Source of the DNA: CAVVKW01 sp963761705
Lineage (GTDB): Bacteria; Verrucomicrobiota; Verrucomicrobiia; Chthoniobacterales; JAATET01
Assembly (NCBI GenBank): GCA_963761705.1
Contig: CAVXHK010000001.1
Span: forward strand, 1,736,001 to 1,800,000
Length of the DNA stretch: 64,000 nucleotides
Direction: 5' to 3'
Shown: piece by piece, positions 34,509 through 43,360 of the stretch
Layout: each line of letters opens with the position of its first letter
How positions within the stretch are numbered: position 1 is the stretch's first letter
Made by a program: the position numbers and the translations under genes
Notes under the pieces: generated by a model
Databases searched by the model: none
What the model saw: the letters and a program-made list of their open reading frames with translations, nothing else
Told to the model about the DNA's origin: nothing

Positions 34509-35325
34509 CTAGGGGAAGACGACGGCGGCGGATTCCGGAGTGAGGGTGATGACCTGCGCCTCGGCGAGAATCTCCAGTTCGTAAAAGAGGCGCTCGGTGA
34601 CGGGCTTGGCTGTGGTCTGGAGAAGCGACGCTAGGAAGGCCGGGAGGGGGAGTCGGCCGAGGGTGCCGCCAACGACGCGAACGGAGGTGCCGCCGTTGCC
34701 GCGGCTCACGGGGCGCATCTCCAGATCGATGAAGAGTGGGTGATCGTTGACGCGGCGCTCCATGCGGAGGTGGACGGAGTCGGTGCCGGGCTCGAGGACG
34801 GCGCGGATGAACTCGACTCGCACGCGGTTCGCTTCGTCGGCCACGGTCGGCGGGACGCGCTCGGCGATGTAGCCGTTGATGAGGCTCCACGGGTATTCGA
34901 TGCGTTTGCCGCTGCTGCCATTTGAGGTGTCGGTCAGTCGGTCGCGCATCGATTGCGAGACTTCGGGAGACATCGGTGGGAAATCGGGGAAAGGGTCGGG
35001 GGCGCGGACGATCTGGACGATCGCGGCGATGAGGGCAGCGTAAAAAATGATGCGGATGAGACTGAAAAAATTCCCGAGCGCGGTCGGCGGGCGCTTCTCG
35101 CCGTCCGGCCGGATATTGGAACGCTTGGGTCTGCGTTTTTTCCCGCTGCTTTGTGCCGCGGGGGGGAGTGAGGGTTCGGAGAGGGGGCGGGGCCTCCGAG
35201 GGGACGGGGGCGCCGCTGCCGCCGGTGAGGCGGGCACCGCAATCCTGACAGAACGTGCGGGTGGCGGCGTTGGCGAAACCGCACTGTGGGCAAGCGGTTT
35301 CGCCCGCGGTCTCTGGGTCAGGCAT
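34509..35325 (-). CDS. Zinc-ribbon membrane protein, frame broken at a G7 tract
   Basis: From the ATG at 35325 the first frame gives a zinc ribbon, CPQCGFANAATRTFCQDCG (about residues 12-30). The second frame gives a basic linker, one membrane helix (LIRIIFYAALIAAIVQIV) and an outer domain of about 180 residues ending VITLTPESAAVVFP at 34509. Seven G bases at 35160-35166 (C in the gene) lie exactly at the switch. One fewer base joins the frames as TPPAAQSSGKKRR. The zinc-ribbon plus helix layout resembles regulators that sense cytoplasmic state, but no function is known. It overlaps FmdB by 8 bases. Confidence 0.65.
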
Positions 35326-35647
35326 CTGCTTTTTTGGGCTTGGGGGCCGGTTTCGAGTCGGAGGAGGTGGTGGGCTTGGTGTCGGATTTTTTCTCGGAGC
35401 TGCCCGAGTTGGAGTCTTTCTTAGCGGCAGCTTTGTAGCCTTCGCTTCGGTAGTCGGTGATGTAAAAACCGGAGCCCTTGAAGATGAGGCCGGCACCGGC
35501 TCCGAGCTGGCGTTTGATCTCGCCCTTACCCCATTTTTTCATCTGGCAATGGGCTTCGGGGCAGATCGTGAGGGCGTCGTCCTTCATGGATTGGAACAGC
35601 TCGAACGTCTTTTTGCACTTGGTGCACTTGTAGTCGTAGGTCGGCAT
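35318..35647 (-). CDS. FmdB-family zinc-ribbon protein
   Basis: 109 residues. The start MPTYDYKCTKCKKTFELFQSM is the FmdB hallmark; a Cys pair (CTKC) is matched by CPEAHC (about 30-35) with altered spacing (CxxxxC instead of CxxC). KRQLGAGAGLIFKGSGFYITDY is the second family motif. The last 35 residues are a Lys/Ser/Pro-rich disordered tail. Function is uncertain (putative regulatory protein). The start is at 35647; longer readings from 35869 have no support. Confidence 0.88.
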   Translation of the reverse strand: MPTYDYKCTKCKKTFELFQSMKDDALTICPEAHCQMKKWGKGEIKRQLGAGAGLIFKGSGFYITDYRSEGYKAAAKKDSNSGSSEKKSDTKPTTSSDSKPAPKPKKADA

Positions 35648-35790
35648 GGGAGTAAGTTGAGGCAGGACGCTAACAGAGTCGGGAGCGCGACTGCAACGGG
35701 CGTGAGCGGTCGGGCGAGATTTGCACCGTCCGGGGGAAAGATGGTTCGAGAAAATGCCACCGCGCCGCGGGCCAGGCACGTATTTTTGGC

Positions 35791-35994
35791 ATGAGCGAAA
35801 AAGTGACCCCGAATCCCGAGAAAGATCCCGCCGACTGGGCGACCGGAGACGAGCCCATGACTGGGCCACAGAAATCCTACCTCGGCACGTTGTGTCAGGA
35901 GGCCGGCGTCGACTTCGACGAGAATCTGTCGAAGGCGGATGCCTCGAAGAAGATCGACGAACTCCAGTCGAAGACCGGGCGAGGCTCAGCGTAG
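35791..35994 (+). CDS. DUF3072 small protein
   Basis: 67 residues, soluble and charged. Family core: DWATGDEPMTGPQKSYLGTL, then CQEAGVDFDENLSKADASKK and IDELQSKTG, which together resemble a SAP-like helix pair. Unknown function. Its 3' end overlaps the convergent PHP gene by 9 bases. Confidence 0.85.
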   Translation: MSEKVTPNPEKDPADWATGDEPMTGPQKSYLGTLCQEAGVDFDENLSKADASKKIDELQSKTGRGSA

Positions 35995-36828
35995 CGCGGC
36001 GGGCGCGGGTGTCCGAATCGAGGCGAGCGCCGTCCCGACCGGGATGGTGTGGCGTTTCCGATCAAGGAAATAGCTCACCTCGGCGTAGCCCGCCTCGGCG
36101 ATGAGATCGAGAGCCGCGGCGTAGTCGGCGCCGGCTCGCGTGGGCCGGTGGGCGTCGGCTCCGAGGACGACGGGAATGCCGCGCTCTCGAGCCATGGCGA
36201 GCTGCGAGAACGAGGGGTTCATTTCGGGCAGCGTTTTGTTGAGGCCGCTGGTGTTGAGTTCCATGGCGACGCCGGTGGCGGCGATGCGATCAAGGCTGCG
36301 TTCGATGAAGGGGCGGATGCGGGCGAAGTCCCATTGGTCGGGGTCCTCGTTCTTGATCAGGTCCGGGTGGGCGAGCGTGTCGTAGAGGCCGGTCTCGGCG
36401 GAGGCGGCGAGGTGATCGTAGTAGATCTGCTGGTAGTCGAAGACCGAGCCGCGGTCGTAGCGGGCGCGGTATTCCGGCACGTGGTAGTGAACCGAACCGA
36501 GGACGTGGTGGAGTGGATGGCGGGCGTGAAGTTTTTCCAGCCACGGCTCGACGCCGGGGTAGTAGTCGCTCTCGAGGCCGAGGCGGACATCGAGGCGACC
36601 GGCCCACTCGTCGCGGGTGCGGGCCACAAGTTCGACGTATTCCTCGAATTCGGAGGGCCGCATGCGAACGGGGGCCGAGATGCCGTCGGGCAGCGGGCAG
36701 TGGCAGGTGACAATGAGACCGGCGAGATTGCGAGCGTGGGCGACGGCGGCGTATTCGGTCGGATCGCCGACGGCATGGTTGCAGAGGGGGGTGTGGCAGT
36801 GGGATTCGTAGAGAACGGGCGCGGGCAT
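35986..36828 (-). CDS. PHP-family histidinol-phosphatase-like phosphoesterase
   Basis: 280 residues from the ATG at 36828. Metal-site motifs of HisK-type PHP phosphatases appear in order: YESHCHTPLCNH, IVTCHCP, GLESDYYPG, VLGSVHYH, YDTLAHPDLIK, MELNTSG and VVLGADAHRP. A trinuclear metal site is therefore complete. There are no his genes nearby, so it may be the histidine-pathway enzyme or a general phosphatase. It is divergent from the L,D-transpeptidase across about 60 bases. Confidence 0.85.
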   Translation of the reverse strand: MPAPVLYESHCHTPLCNHAVGDPTEYAAVAHARNLAGLIVTCHCPLPDGISAPVRMRPSEFEEYVELVARTRDEWAGRLDVRLGLESDYYPGVEPWLEKLHARHPLHHVLGSVHYHVPEYRARYDRGSVFDYQQIYYDHLAASAETGLYDTLAHPDLIKNEDPDQWDFARIRPFIERSLDRIAATGVAMELNTSGLNKTLPEMNPSFSQLAMARERGIPVVLGADAHRPTRAGADYAAALDLIAEAGYAEVSYFLDRKRHTIPVGTALASIRTPAPAALR

Positions 36829-36891
36829 GGACGGTGAATTTTCGGTAGTGCGGGCTTGACGGCGGGGCGGACGGATCGGTTTCGTCGACGC

Positions 36892-37542
36892 ATGAAGTTT
36901 TACGTCTTGGGCGCGCTCGCGGGCGTGATTGGTTTGACCGCATGTTCGACGACGAAGGAGGCGGATGCAACCGCCGTCACGCGACCGACGCGGGCCGCGG
37001 CCGGGACGGCCGAGGGAACGACGACATTTTTTCTGGGTGAAGGTGGGGCGGTGTATTCGCGGACCTCGGCCGCGAAGAAGGCGCTCGCGAATTCCTGGTG
37101 GGAGGGAGACGGGGTGTCGGGATCGCCTTCGGTGGTGATCAGTTTGTCGGAGCAGACGGCGTCGTTCTACAAGGGTGGGAAGTTGGTGGGTGTGTCGGCG
37201 GTGTCGACGGGACGCGAGGGAGGTTCGACGCCGACGGGGAGCTTTCGCATCACGCAGAAGAACATCGACCACCGCTCGAATCTTTACGGCGATTACGTCG
37301 GGGCGGACGGGCGACCGGTCGTCGAGAACGTGGGTGTCTACGAGGATAAGAAGCCGGAGGGGACGACGTTTCTGGGTGCGCCGATGCCTTATTTCATGCG
37401 GGTGGTGAACGGCGTGGGGATGCACACCGGGTTTTTGCCCGGATTTCCGGATTCGCACGGCTGCATCCGGATGCCGGACGAGATGGCGGCGAAATTCTAC
37501 GCAAATACGAGCGTGGGAACGCCGGTGCGGATCGTGCGGTAG
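36892..37542 (+). CDS. L,D-transpeptidase lipoprotein (YkuD)
   Basis: 216 residues from ATG 36892. A lipoprotein signal peptide ends at ACSTTKE (lipobox LTAC). A linker of about 60 residues leads to the YkuD catalytic domain (about 75-215): VVISLSEQTASFYKGGK, STPTGSFRITQKN and the active-site SHGCIRMPD with the nucleophilic Cys and its His. It cross-links peptidoglycan stems or attaches proteins to them. Anchored in a membrane facing the periplasm. Confidence 0.9.
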   Translation: MKFYVLGALAGVIGLTACSTTKEADATAVTRPTRAAAGTAEGTTTFFLGEGGAVYSRTSAAKKALANSWWEGDGVSGSPSVVISLSEQTASFYKGGKLVGVSAVSTGREGGSTPTGSFRITQKNIDHRSNLYGDYVGADGRPVVENVGVYEDKKPEGTTFLGAPMPYFMRVVNGVGMHTGFLPGFPDSHGCIRMPDEMAAKFYANTSVGTPVRIVR

Positions 37543-37554
37543 AACGTTGCCACG

Positions 37555-37608
37555 AGTGGAATCGGCTTTGCGGCCGATCTTTGGGTTGGTGATCGGCTGG
37601 AAGCCGAG
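37555..37608. repeat. Dispersed AAGCCGATnCCACT repeat, inverted copy
   Basis: AGTGGAATCGGCTT at 37555-37568 is the inverted form of the repeat at 25440 and 27091, followed by a second arm with GGAAGCCGAG near 37599-37608. It lies between convergent stops of the transpeptidase and the ADP-ribosylglycohydrolase-like gene and could form a long hairpin. Confidence 0.5.
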
Positions 37609-37624
37609 TTTACGAACTTCGACA

Positions 37625-39088
37625 TTACTTCGTCGATTCGCTGGCGGAGTACGCCAGAGCGTGGGGTAACCATTGCTCGTTGGCGGCGTTGGCGAGGCCG
37701 AAGACGAGGTCGGATGCGTCGCTTGGGCGTTGGATGGCGATGGTGAGCCGGTCACCCGCGCGGAAGCCTTCGGCCAATTTGAACGTGTGGCTGCCTGGTC
37801 GGTGGAAAGACGGGCCGCCGCTCTGATAGTCGGGGTGGCGGGAGATGTTGCCGGTGTGGAGTTCGGCCTCGCCGAGCCAGACGCGGACCGGCGTCTGCGC
37901 GAACGCCATCGCGATCGCGGTTTGATCGAAGCCCTCCCGGGTGTTGAATCGGAAGGTCTTCCATTCGGCTGTCCAATCAGCGGCGGCTAGCCGAAGCCAA
38001 TGACCGGTGAACTCGTCGGCCCGAAAAGTGCCTTCATCGGGGAGGTCGCCGTCGGCGATTTCAACCGGGATCCGGACTGGATTCGCGGCGTCGCCGGGAC
38101 GGACGGCGTGGACGGGACCGATGCGCGGGTTTTCGTCGCGGAGTTGGTCGCGGAGTTCGAGTGTCCACTCGGTGAGCCGGGCGAGGGTGGCGGGTTTTTC
38201 GATGCCGATGATCTGGGGTGAGAGCGCGACGTCTTCGCCGATGGGTTGTTTCCAACGTTCGGGAATGGAATCGGGAGCGAGGATGCCGAGGAGCGAGCCG
38301 AGGGTCGCGGCGGTGCAGTCGGTGTCGAGGCCGCAATTCGTCGCGATGCAGATGGATTTCCCGAAGTCGCGTTCGCCGGCGAGCAGTCCGAGAATCGTGA
38401 TCGCGAGGTTGGCGGCGACGTCGGTGAAGTTTGGGAGCCGGTGGCGGCCGTAGATCATGGCGAGTACTTCGCGCCAATCGGCGGTGCGTTGCCATTCGGC
38501 GCGGGTGTCCTCGATCGCGACGCGGACCCGGCTGTCGGCCGGGAGGTAGGCGAGGCTGAGGTCGAGGAGTCGGTCGGTGTCGTGCTCGGTGAAAGCGGCG
38601 GATTCGATCGCCGCGAGGAAGACCTCGGCCCAGACGCCCTCGCCCCCGTGATCGCAGACGGCATCCATCCACGCGAACCCCGCGGCGCGGTCGGGATCGC
38701 CGGGCGCGAGGCAGGCCCAGATTTCGCTGCGAATGGCGGCACCCATGCCTTCGCCGAACCAGTTGTCGGTGACGCCGAGGTCGGCGGCGGGGATGCCGTA
38801 GGCGATGTTGCGGAGACAGACCCCGTATTCGTCCCACGGGAAATCGACGTAGCGCCGCCAGGCGTCGGCGAACAGGGCCGGCCCGACGGGCTGATCGCCG
38901 CGTTGGCGCAGCGCGTGCAGCCAGACGAGTTGGAGGTCGAGGTCGTCGTTCGGCAGGCAGCCGTCGGGGACGGGGTCGTAGAACCCGAGGTCGAGCGGGC
39001 CGGGTTTGCCCTCGTGGGGCATGCCGAGCGTGCCGCCGATGGCCTTGCCGAGCCAGCAGGCGTGGATCTTTTTCTCGAGGTCTTGCAT
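37625..39088 (-). CDS. ADP-ribosylglycohydrolase-like protein with C-terminal beta domain
   Basis: 487 residues from the ATG at 39088. ARH-fold signatures are AIGGTLGMPHEG, the metal-binding PNDDLDLQLVWLHAL, and IATNCGLDTDCTAATLGSLLG, where the two Asp normally hold Mg2+. The last 130 residues (TFRADEFTGHWLRLAAADWT onward) look like a carbohydrate-binding beta-sandwich, not found in classical ARH enzymes. No signal peptide. Proteins of this kind in glycan loci may hydrolyse N- or O-glycosidic bonds. Six bases downstream of the large propeller gene. Confidence 0.8.
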   Translation of the reverse strand: MQDLEKKIHACWLGKAIGGTLGMPHEGKPGPLDLGFYDPVPDGCLPNDDLDLQLVWLHALRQRGDQPVGPALFADAWRRYVDFPWDEYGVCLRNIAYGIPAADLGVTDNWFGEGMGAAIRSEIWACLAPGDPDRAAGFAWMDAVCDHGGEGVWAEVFLAAIESAAFTEHDTDRLLDLSLAYLPADSRVRVAIEDTRAEWQRTADWREVLAMIYGRHRLPNFTDVAANLAITILGLLAGERDFGKSICIATNCGLDTDCTAATLGSLLGILAPDSIPERWKQPIGEDVALSPQIIGIEKPATLARLTEWTLELRDQLRDENPRIGPVHAVRPGDAANPVRIPVEIADGDLPDEGTFRADEFTGHWLRLAAADWTAEWKTFRFNTREGFDQTAIAMAFAQTPVRVWLGEAELHTGNISRHPDYQSGGPSFHRPGSHTFKLAEGFRAGDRLTIAIQRPSDASDLVFGLANAANEQWLPHALAYSASESTK

Positions 39089-39093
39089 TGGGA

Positions 39094-41547
39094 TTACTTC
39101 GTCGATTCCGCGAGGTTGTAGCGCCACCAGCCATTGCCCCAGGTGCCGACGTAGTAGGCGGGGACGCCTTCGTTCACGATCACACGCCCCTTGACCGGCA
39201 GTGGGAAGATCATGTTGCCCGTGATGTCGCGCCACTCGACTTCGGTTGGGCTCTTGATCGTTCCTTCGAAGAATCCGTAGCCACGTTTCTCGTAGGTGGC
39301 CGAGTAGGCGAGGTAGATCTTATTGCCGTAGCCGGCGAGGCCCATCACTTGGAGGCGCTGGCCGTTATACCACTTCGGCTGGCGCAGGGGCTGGATGTCG
39401 CGTTTGAAATTGACGACCGGGTTCCACGTTTTGCCCTCGTCGGCGGAGAGTTCCACCGTGCCGTGGGTGTTCGCCGGATTGATCGAGCAGGCGAGCAGCC
39501 GCTCGTTGCCGTATTTCCAGATGTCGATGTAGGTGCGTTCGTCCTCGGTCTCCTTTACGACTTCGAAATCCCACGTGCTGGCGGCGTTGCCGTATTTGTC
39601 CTTCCGCGATTGTTTCGTGTCGTTGCAGCGGAAGATTTTGTTCATCGAGGCGACCCAGAGAACGTCCGGTTTGTCGGGGTCGGGAATGAGCCCCTGGCCC
39701 TTGTCGTTCACGATGGCCGGGTAGGGGGATTGGGCGCGCAGGGTGATGCGGTCGACCGCGGGGAGCGGGCGTTTCGCGGCGGCCGCGTCGTAGAGCGCGT
39801 CGATGTCGGGGATGCTGTAGATGCCGTCGCCCTGGGTGCCGATGAAGACGCGACCGGGTTGATATGGGTCGGGCGTGATTTGCTCGTAGAGGCGATTCGG
39901 GAGTCCGGCGAGCCGGTCGGGGCCGCCGGCGATCTCGATCCATTGATCCTTCGGCGAGAAATTCGTCAGCCGTTTCGCGTAAAGCGAGCCCTCGCTGGAG
40001 GATCCGCCGTAGCCGGGCGAGATGTGCGCGAGGACGATGGGGACCTTCAGATCGCGGACGATGGCGACGGAATTGCTCCGCGGCTTCATCAGGCCGACGT
40101 GCCAGGAATACCCACCGTCGAAACTCTCCTTCACCGCGTTGTCGCCGTTCGCCTGCACGTTGTAATTTTTGTAGGCGTCGCCGTCGAAGACGAAGGTACA
40201 CTGGAGGCCGCGGGTGCGGTAGAACCGCTCGCCGTCGATCTCGCGGATGAATTGCGTGTAGAGCGGCGACCAGTCGTCTTCCCAATCCTGCTTCGTCGTG
40301 TCGCTGGAGAAGAGCGTCTGGTCACCGGTGGTCCAGACCGCGCGGTCGCCCCAGGTCTCCGGGGTGAACGTGTAGGCGAGTGAGCGGGGGAGGTAGTGTT
40401 CCCAGCCGGAGTCGAAGCCGGGTTTCGCCAGTTCTTTCCCGAAATAATCGTAGTTGAGAACGTTCTCCCACTTCGCTGTGGGAGTGTCGCCGGTCCATTT
40501 GACGGTCACCATCCAGAGGCCGAAGCGCCAGCCCCAGGGAGCGATGAGGATGCGCTGCTCGGTGTCGTCGGAGCGTGGATCGACGTCGGGACGCCAGTAG
40601 TTGAGCGGATCGCGGCCGGGCACGGAATTCACGAACCCGGGTTGCCCGGTCGAAATGTCGCGCCAGTTCGTTTTCCCGGTGTCCGTCACGAAGAGCTTCG
40701 TGTTTTCCGCGGAGACGGTGGATTCGGTGATCGGCTGCCCGCTCACCTGAAAGACTCCGAACAACCGCGTGCCGTCCGGCGACACCGCCGCGCCCCAGCA
40801 ATTTCCGGACTTCGCCGGACTCGCGACGCGGTCCCACGTCGCGCCCTGATCCGCCGAATGGTAAATTCCGCGCATCGTGCCCGCGTAGAGGGTCTTCCCC
40901 CCACCATCGGCGAGTGCGATGGAAAACACGTCGCGCCGCCCTTCGGCGGGGTCGATCACCTGCCACCGCCACGTCGCGCCGCGATCGGCGGTCGTCCAAA
41001 TGCCGAGTTCGCCGATGGGACCAGTTTCCGTGTAGGCCTCGCCGCCATTTTCCCAACGAACGTGATTCCCCGGAGCGGCGAAAACGTGGGCCGGATCGGC
41101 GGGGTCGATGACGATCTGGTGGATCGGGTCCTTCACATCGCGGGCGTAGTTCCACGTCGCCCCGCCGTCGTCGGAGTAGTCGATGCCGCCAACGTGGCCG
41201 GTGTAGACGCGCTCGGAATCCCCGGGATCGACGGCGGCGGTGAGGGTATTGCTGAAGCGCAGATCGCCGCCGACGTAATCCCAGGATTCGCCGAAATCGT
41301 CGGTCCGGTAGTGACCCTCCATGTCGGACATGTAGTAGGCGCGGCCCGGGTCGGACGGGTCGAGGACGATGTCCTGGATGCGTCCGCCGGCTCCGGGGTT
41401 GAGGTTGTCCCAAGGGCCTTCGGGAGCGATGTCGGCGGGAACCTCGGCCTCGGCGGCCGTCTGGGCGCCGAGCGGAAGCATGGGGAGGGAGAAACCGAGG
41501 GCGCAAGCGCTCCGGATGAGGGCGGAATGAGGGCGGGATCGTTTCAT
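39094..41547 (-). CDS. Secreted BNR/sialidase-like propeller protein
   Basis: 817 residues. A signal peptide ends LPLGAQTAAEAE. The body holds many BNR-type Asp-box turns (FGESWDYVGG, GGATWNYARD, RGATWRWQVI, QGATWDRVAS), typical of GH33/GH74-like beta-propellers. The N-terminal NPGAGGRIQDIVLDPSDPG and YYMSDMEGHYRTDDFG recur in the 62-kb protein below, so they are paralogues. The C-terminus ends WWRYNLAESTK with no anchor. The role is probably glycan hydrolysis or binding outside the cell; catalytic residues cannot be named. Precedes the ARH-like gene. Confidence 0.75.
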   Translation of the reverse strand: MKRSRPHSALIRSACALGFSLPMLPLGAQTAAEAEVPADIAPEGPWDNLNPGAGGRIQDIVLDPSDPGRAYYMSDMEGHYRTDDFGESWDYVGGDLRFSNTLTAAVDPGDSERVYTGHVGGIDYSDDGGATWNYARDVKDPIHQIVIDPADPAHVFAAPGNHVRWENGGEAYTETGPIGELGIWTTADRGATWRWQVIDPAEGRRDVFSIALADGGGKTLYAGTMRGIYHSADQGATWDRVASPAKSGNCWGAAVSPDGTRLFGVFQVSGQPITESTVSAENTKLFVTDTGKTNWRDISTGQPGFVNSVPGRDPLNYWRPDVDPRSDDTEQRILIAPWGWRFGLWMVTVKWTGDTPTAKWENVLNYDYFGKELAKPGFDSGWEHYLPRSLAYTFTPETWGDRAVWTTGDQTLFSSDTTKQDWEDDWSPLYTQFIREIDGERFYRTRGLQCTFVFDGDAYKNYNVQANGDNAVKESFDGGYSWHVGLMKPRSNSVAIVRDLKVPIVLAHISPGYGGSSSEGSLYAKRLTNFSPKDQWIEIAGGPDRLAGLPNRLYEQITPDPYQPGRVFIGTQGDGIYSIPDIDALYDAAAAKRPLPAVDRITLRAQSPYPAIVNDKGQGLIPDPDKPDVLWVASMNKIFRCNDTKQSRKDKYGNAASTWDFEVVKETEDERTYIDIWKYGNERLLACSINPANTHGTVELSADEGKTWNPVVNFKRDIQPLRQPKWYNGQRLQVMGLAGYGNKIYLAYSATYEKRGYGFFEGTIKSPTEVEWRDITGNMIFPLPVKGRVIVNEGVPAYYVGTWGNGWWRYNLAESTK

Positions 41548-41594
41548 GGCGATTACGGTCGGGGGATTTCTTGGGGGACGTCGGCGGGCGGGCG

Positions 41595-42107
41595 TCAGTC
41601 CAGTTTGGTCAGGCTCAGATTGCTCACCTTGAAGGTGGGTTTCTGGTCGACGATGTTGCCGAGCCAGAAGAATTGCAGCTTCTGCGGATTGACCTCGGGG
41701 TCGTAGACGAATTCGATCGAGCGCTTCTTACCCCCGATGTTGTGCATGGCCCAATCGGAGCGACCCGCGGCCTTGCCGTCATCGCCCGTCTTTCCGGTCG
41801 GATCGGCTTCGGGTAGCACAACGATGATCGGAGCGTTCGGCTCCGCCGCGGCGTCGAATTCGAAGAGGTACTGTCCGCCCGGCTGGATCTCCGCCGGGAG
41901 ATCGATCTCGAAAATAGCCATCGGTGCGCCGGCAGCCTGACCAAGGTCGATTTCGATGATTCCGTCGGTGACTTCGGGTTGGGCGGAGGCGTAGGGCGGA
42001 TACCAGAATTTCGTGCCGGGAACGGGATCGAGCAAATTCTCCTGAGCGTGGAGTCCGAGTGGAACGAGGGTGCAGAGGGCGGCGAGCAGACAAGGAAGGG
42101 ATTTCAT
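41595..42107 (-). CDS. Small secreted beta-sandwich protein
   Basis: 170 residues with a signal peptide (MKSLPCLLAALCTLVPLGLHA). The mature part reads as a jelly-roll: FEIDLPAEIQPGGQYLFEFD, then RSIEFVYDPEVNPQKLQFFW and TFKVSNLSLTKLD, the last resembling the end of CBM4_9-like modules. Probably binds a sugar polymer. It lies 47 bases upstream of the propeller gene on the same strand, so both are likely secreted together. Confidence 0.7.
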   Translation of the reverse strand: MKSLPCLLAALCTLVPLGLHAQENLLDPVPGTKFWYPPYASAQPEVTDGIIEIDLGQAAGAPMAIFEIDLPAEIQPGGQYLFEFDAAAEPNAPIIVVLPEADPTGKTGDDGKAAGRSDWAMHNIGGKKRSIEFVYDPEVNPQKLQFFWLGNIVDQKPTFKVSNLSLTKLD

Positions 42108-42245
42108 GACGGCCCCGAAGATCTCGATCCGCGGGCAACTCGTAAACCGCGATTCGCGTCATTCGCCCGGCGAAAAGCGCAGAGTGGCGATGCGAAAGGT
42201 TCCAACGCGAAATCCGAAATCGGCGATTTCGCAATTCGTCGCAGC

Positions 42246-42257
42246 GTTTACGCAAAT
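42246..42257. promoter_or_regulatory. TTTRCGCR-type operator candidate
   Basis: GTTTACGCAAAT in the 253-bp divergent control region. The same 8-base core occurs at 51261-51271, 53580-53590 and 53600-53611, all in control regions of the glycan/pilin block. Confidence 0.4.
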
Positions 42258-42360
42258 GGCCGTTGCGGGCCAATTCGGTCCCGGAGCATGTTCGGACCGT
42301 TGCAGTTGTCCGCTACCGGACGACCGCCAAACTTCAAATCCCTCGATCACAAACCTCCTC

Positions 42361-43284
42361 ATGAAAAAAATCATCCCCACACTTCTCGGCTTCGGCCTGT
42401 TCGTCGCGCAGACCGCTCAACTCAGCGCGGCACCGACCGCCTACGACTCGTTCAGCTACGTTGACGGCGTCACGCTGGCGGATCCCGCCAACACCGGCGG
42501 TTTTGGCTGGGCCGCGGGCCCGACGGGCGCGACGTGGATTCGCGACGGCGGCGGAACGAACTTCAACACAACCACCCCCGGCCTATCCTATGGAACGCTG
42601 GCCACAGCGGGCAATTCGGTCGCCGATAGCAGCAACACCGGTGGTGCCGCGTATCACCGCAATCAGGCGATCAACCCGCTTTCGGTTCTGGCGGCCGGCG
42701 AGGACACTTGGATCAGCTATCTGATCAACGTTTCCTCCCTCGGGACAGCATCCTTCACGGACGCCAACACCGCTTACCTTGGATGGAACGGCGCAGGCGG
42801 TAATGCGACCAACGCGGGCTCGATGGTGAAAAGTGAAATCCGGAATTTCACAACGGCCGACGGCGGAGCGACCGGAACTTTTGATCTGTTCGCCCGCAAC
42901 GGAAACAGCGCGACCAGCGCCACAAGCTTATCGTTGAACCTGAACACAACCTACCTGATTGCGATGCGCTACGTGCAGGACTTCTCCGGGGTGAATGACC
43001 TGCTGGAAGTCTACAACGTCGCGACATCCGACATCGGGCTCTCGTTCCCGTCGGTTGCTTCGACGAGCATTTCCTTGACCGGACTTAACTTCAACAAGAC
43101 CGACTTCACGCAGATTGGGTTCAATTCGCAGCTCAACGCCGCGACTTTCACGATCGACGAGATTCGCACTGGTTTCGACTTTAGCGATGTCGTGGTCGCC
43201 GTGCCCGAGCCTTCGGCGTTTGCTCTGCTCGGCGGAGCGATCGGTCTGTTCGGGGCGATGCGTCTGCGGCGCCGCCGCGCTTGA
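42361..43284 (+). CDS. PEP-CTERM anchored secreted protein
   Basis: 307 residues. A signal peptide (MKKIIPTLLGFGLFVAQTAQ) leads a lectin-like beta domain with SFSYVDGVTLAD and WIRDGGGTNFNTTTP. The C-terminus holds the sorting signal: VPEPSAFALLGGAIG, a hydrophobic helix, then RLRRRRA. An exosortase/archaeosortase-like system (not in the window) would cut and anchor it at the surface. Asn/Ser/Thr richness (NTGGAAYHRNQ, NGNSATSATSLS) suggests glycosylation. It is followed by a paralogue and a terminator. Confidence 0.9.
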   Translation: MKKIIPTLLGFGLFVAQTAQLSAAPTAYDSFSYVDGVTLADPANTGGFGWAAGPTGATWIRDGGGTNFNTTTPGLSYGTLATAGNSVADSSNTGGAAYHRNQAINPLSVLAAGEDTWISYLINVSSLGTASFTDANTAYLGWNGAGGNATNAGSMVKSEIRNFTTADGGATGTFDLFARNGNSATSATSLSLNLNTTYLIAMRYVQDFSGVNDLLEVYNVATSDIGLSFPSVASTSISLTGLNFNKTDFTQIGFNSQLNAATFTIDEIRTGFDFSDVVVAVPEPSAFALLGGAIGLFGAMRLRRRRA

Positions 43285-43304
43285 TTTCACTGGGGTGAAG
43301 AACG

Positions 43305-43340
43305 AAAACGCGCTCGCCGGATTCCGGGGGGCGCGTTTTT
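43305..43340 (+). terminator. Rho-independent terminator after the PEP-CTERM gene
   Basis: AAAACGCGC (43305-43313) pairs with GCGCGTTTT (43331-43339), and the T run ends at 43340. It lies 20 bases after the PEP-CTERM stop and just before the next gene's start. Confidence 0.7.
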
Positions 43341-43360
43341 CCGTTTTGCTGGGTCTTTCG

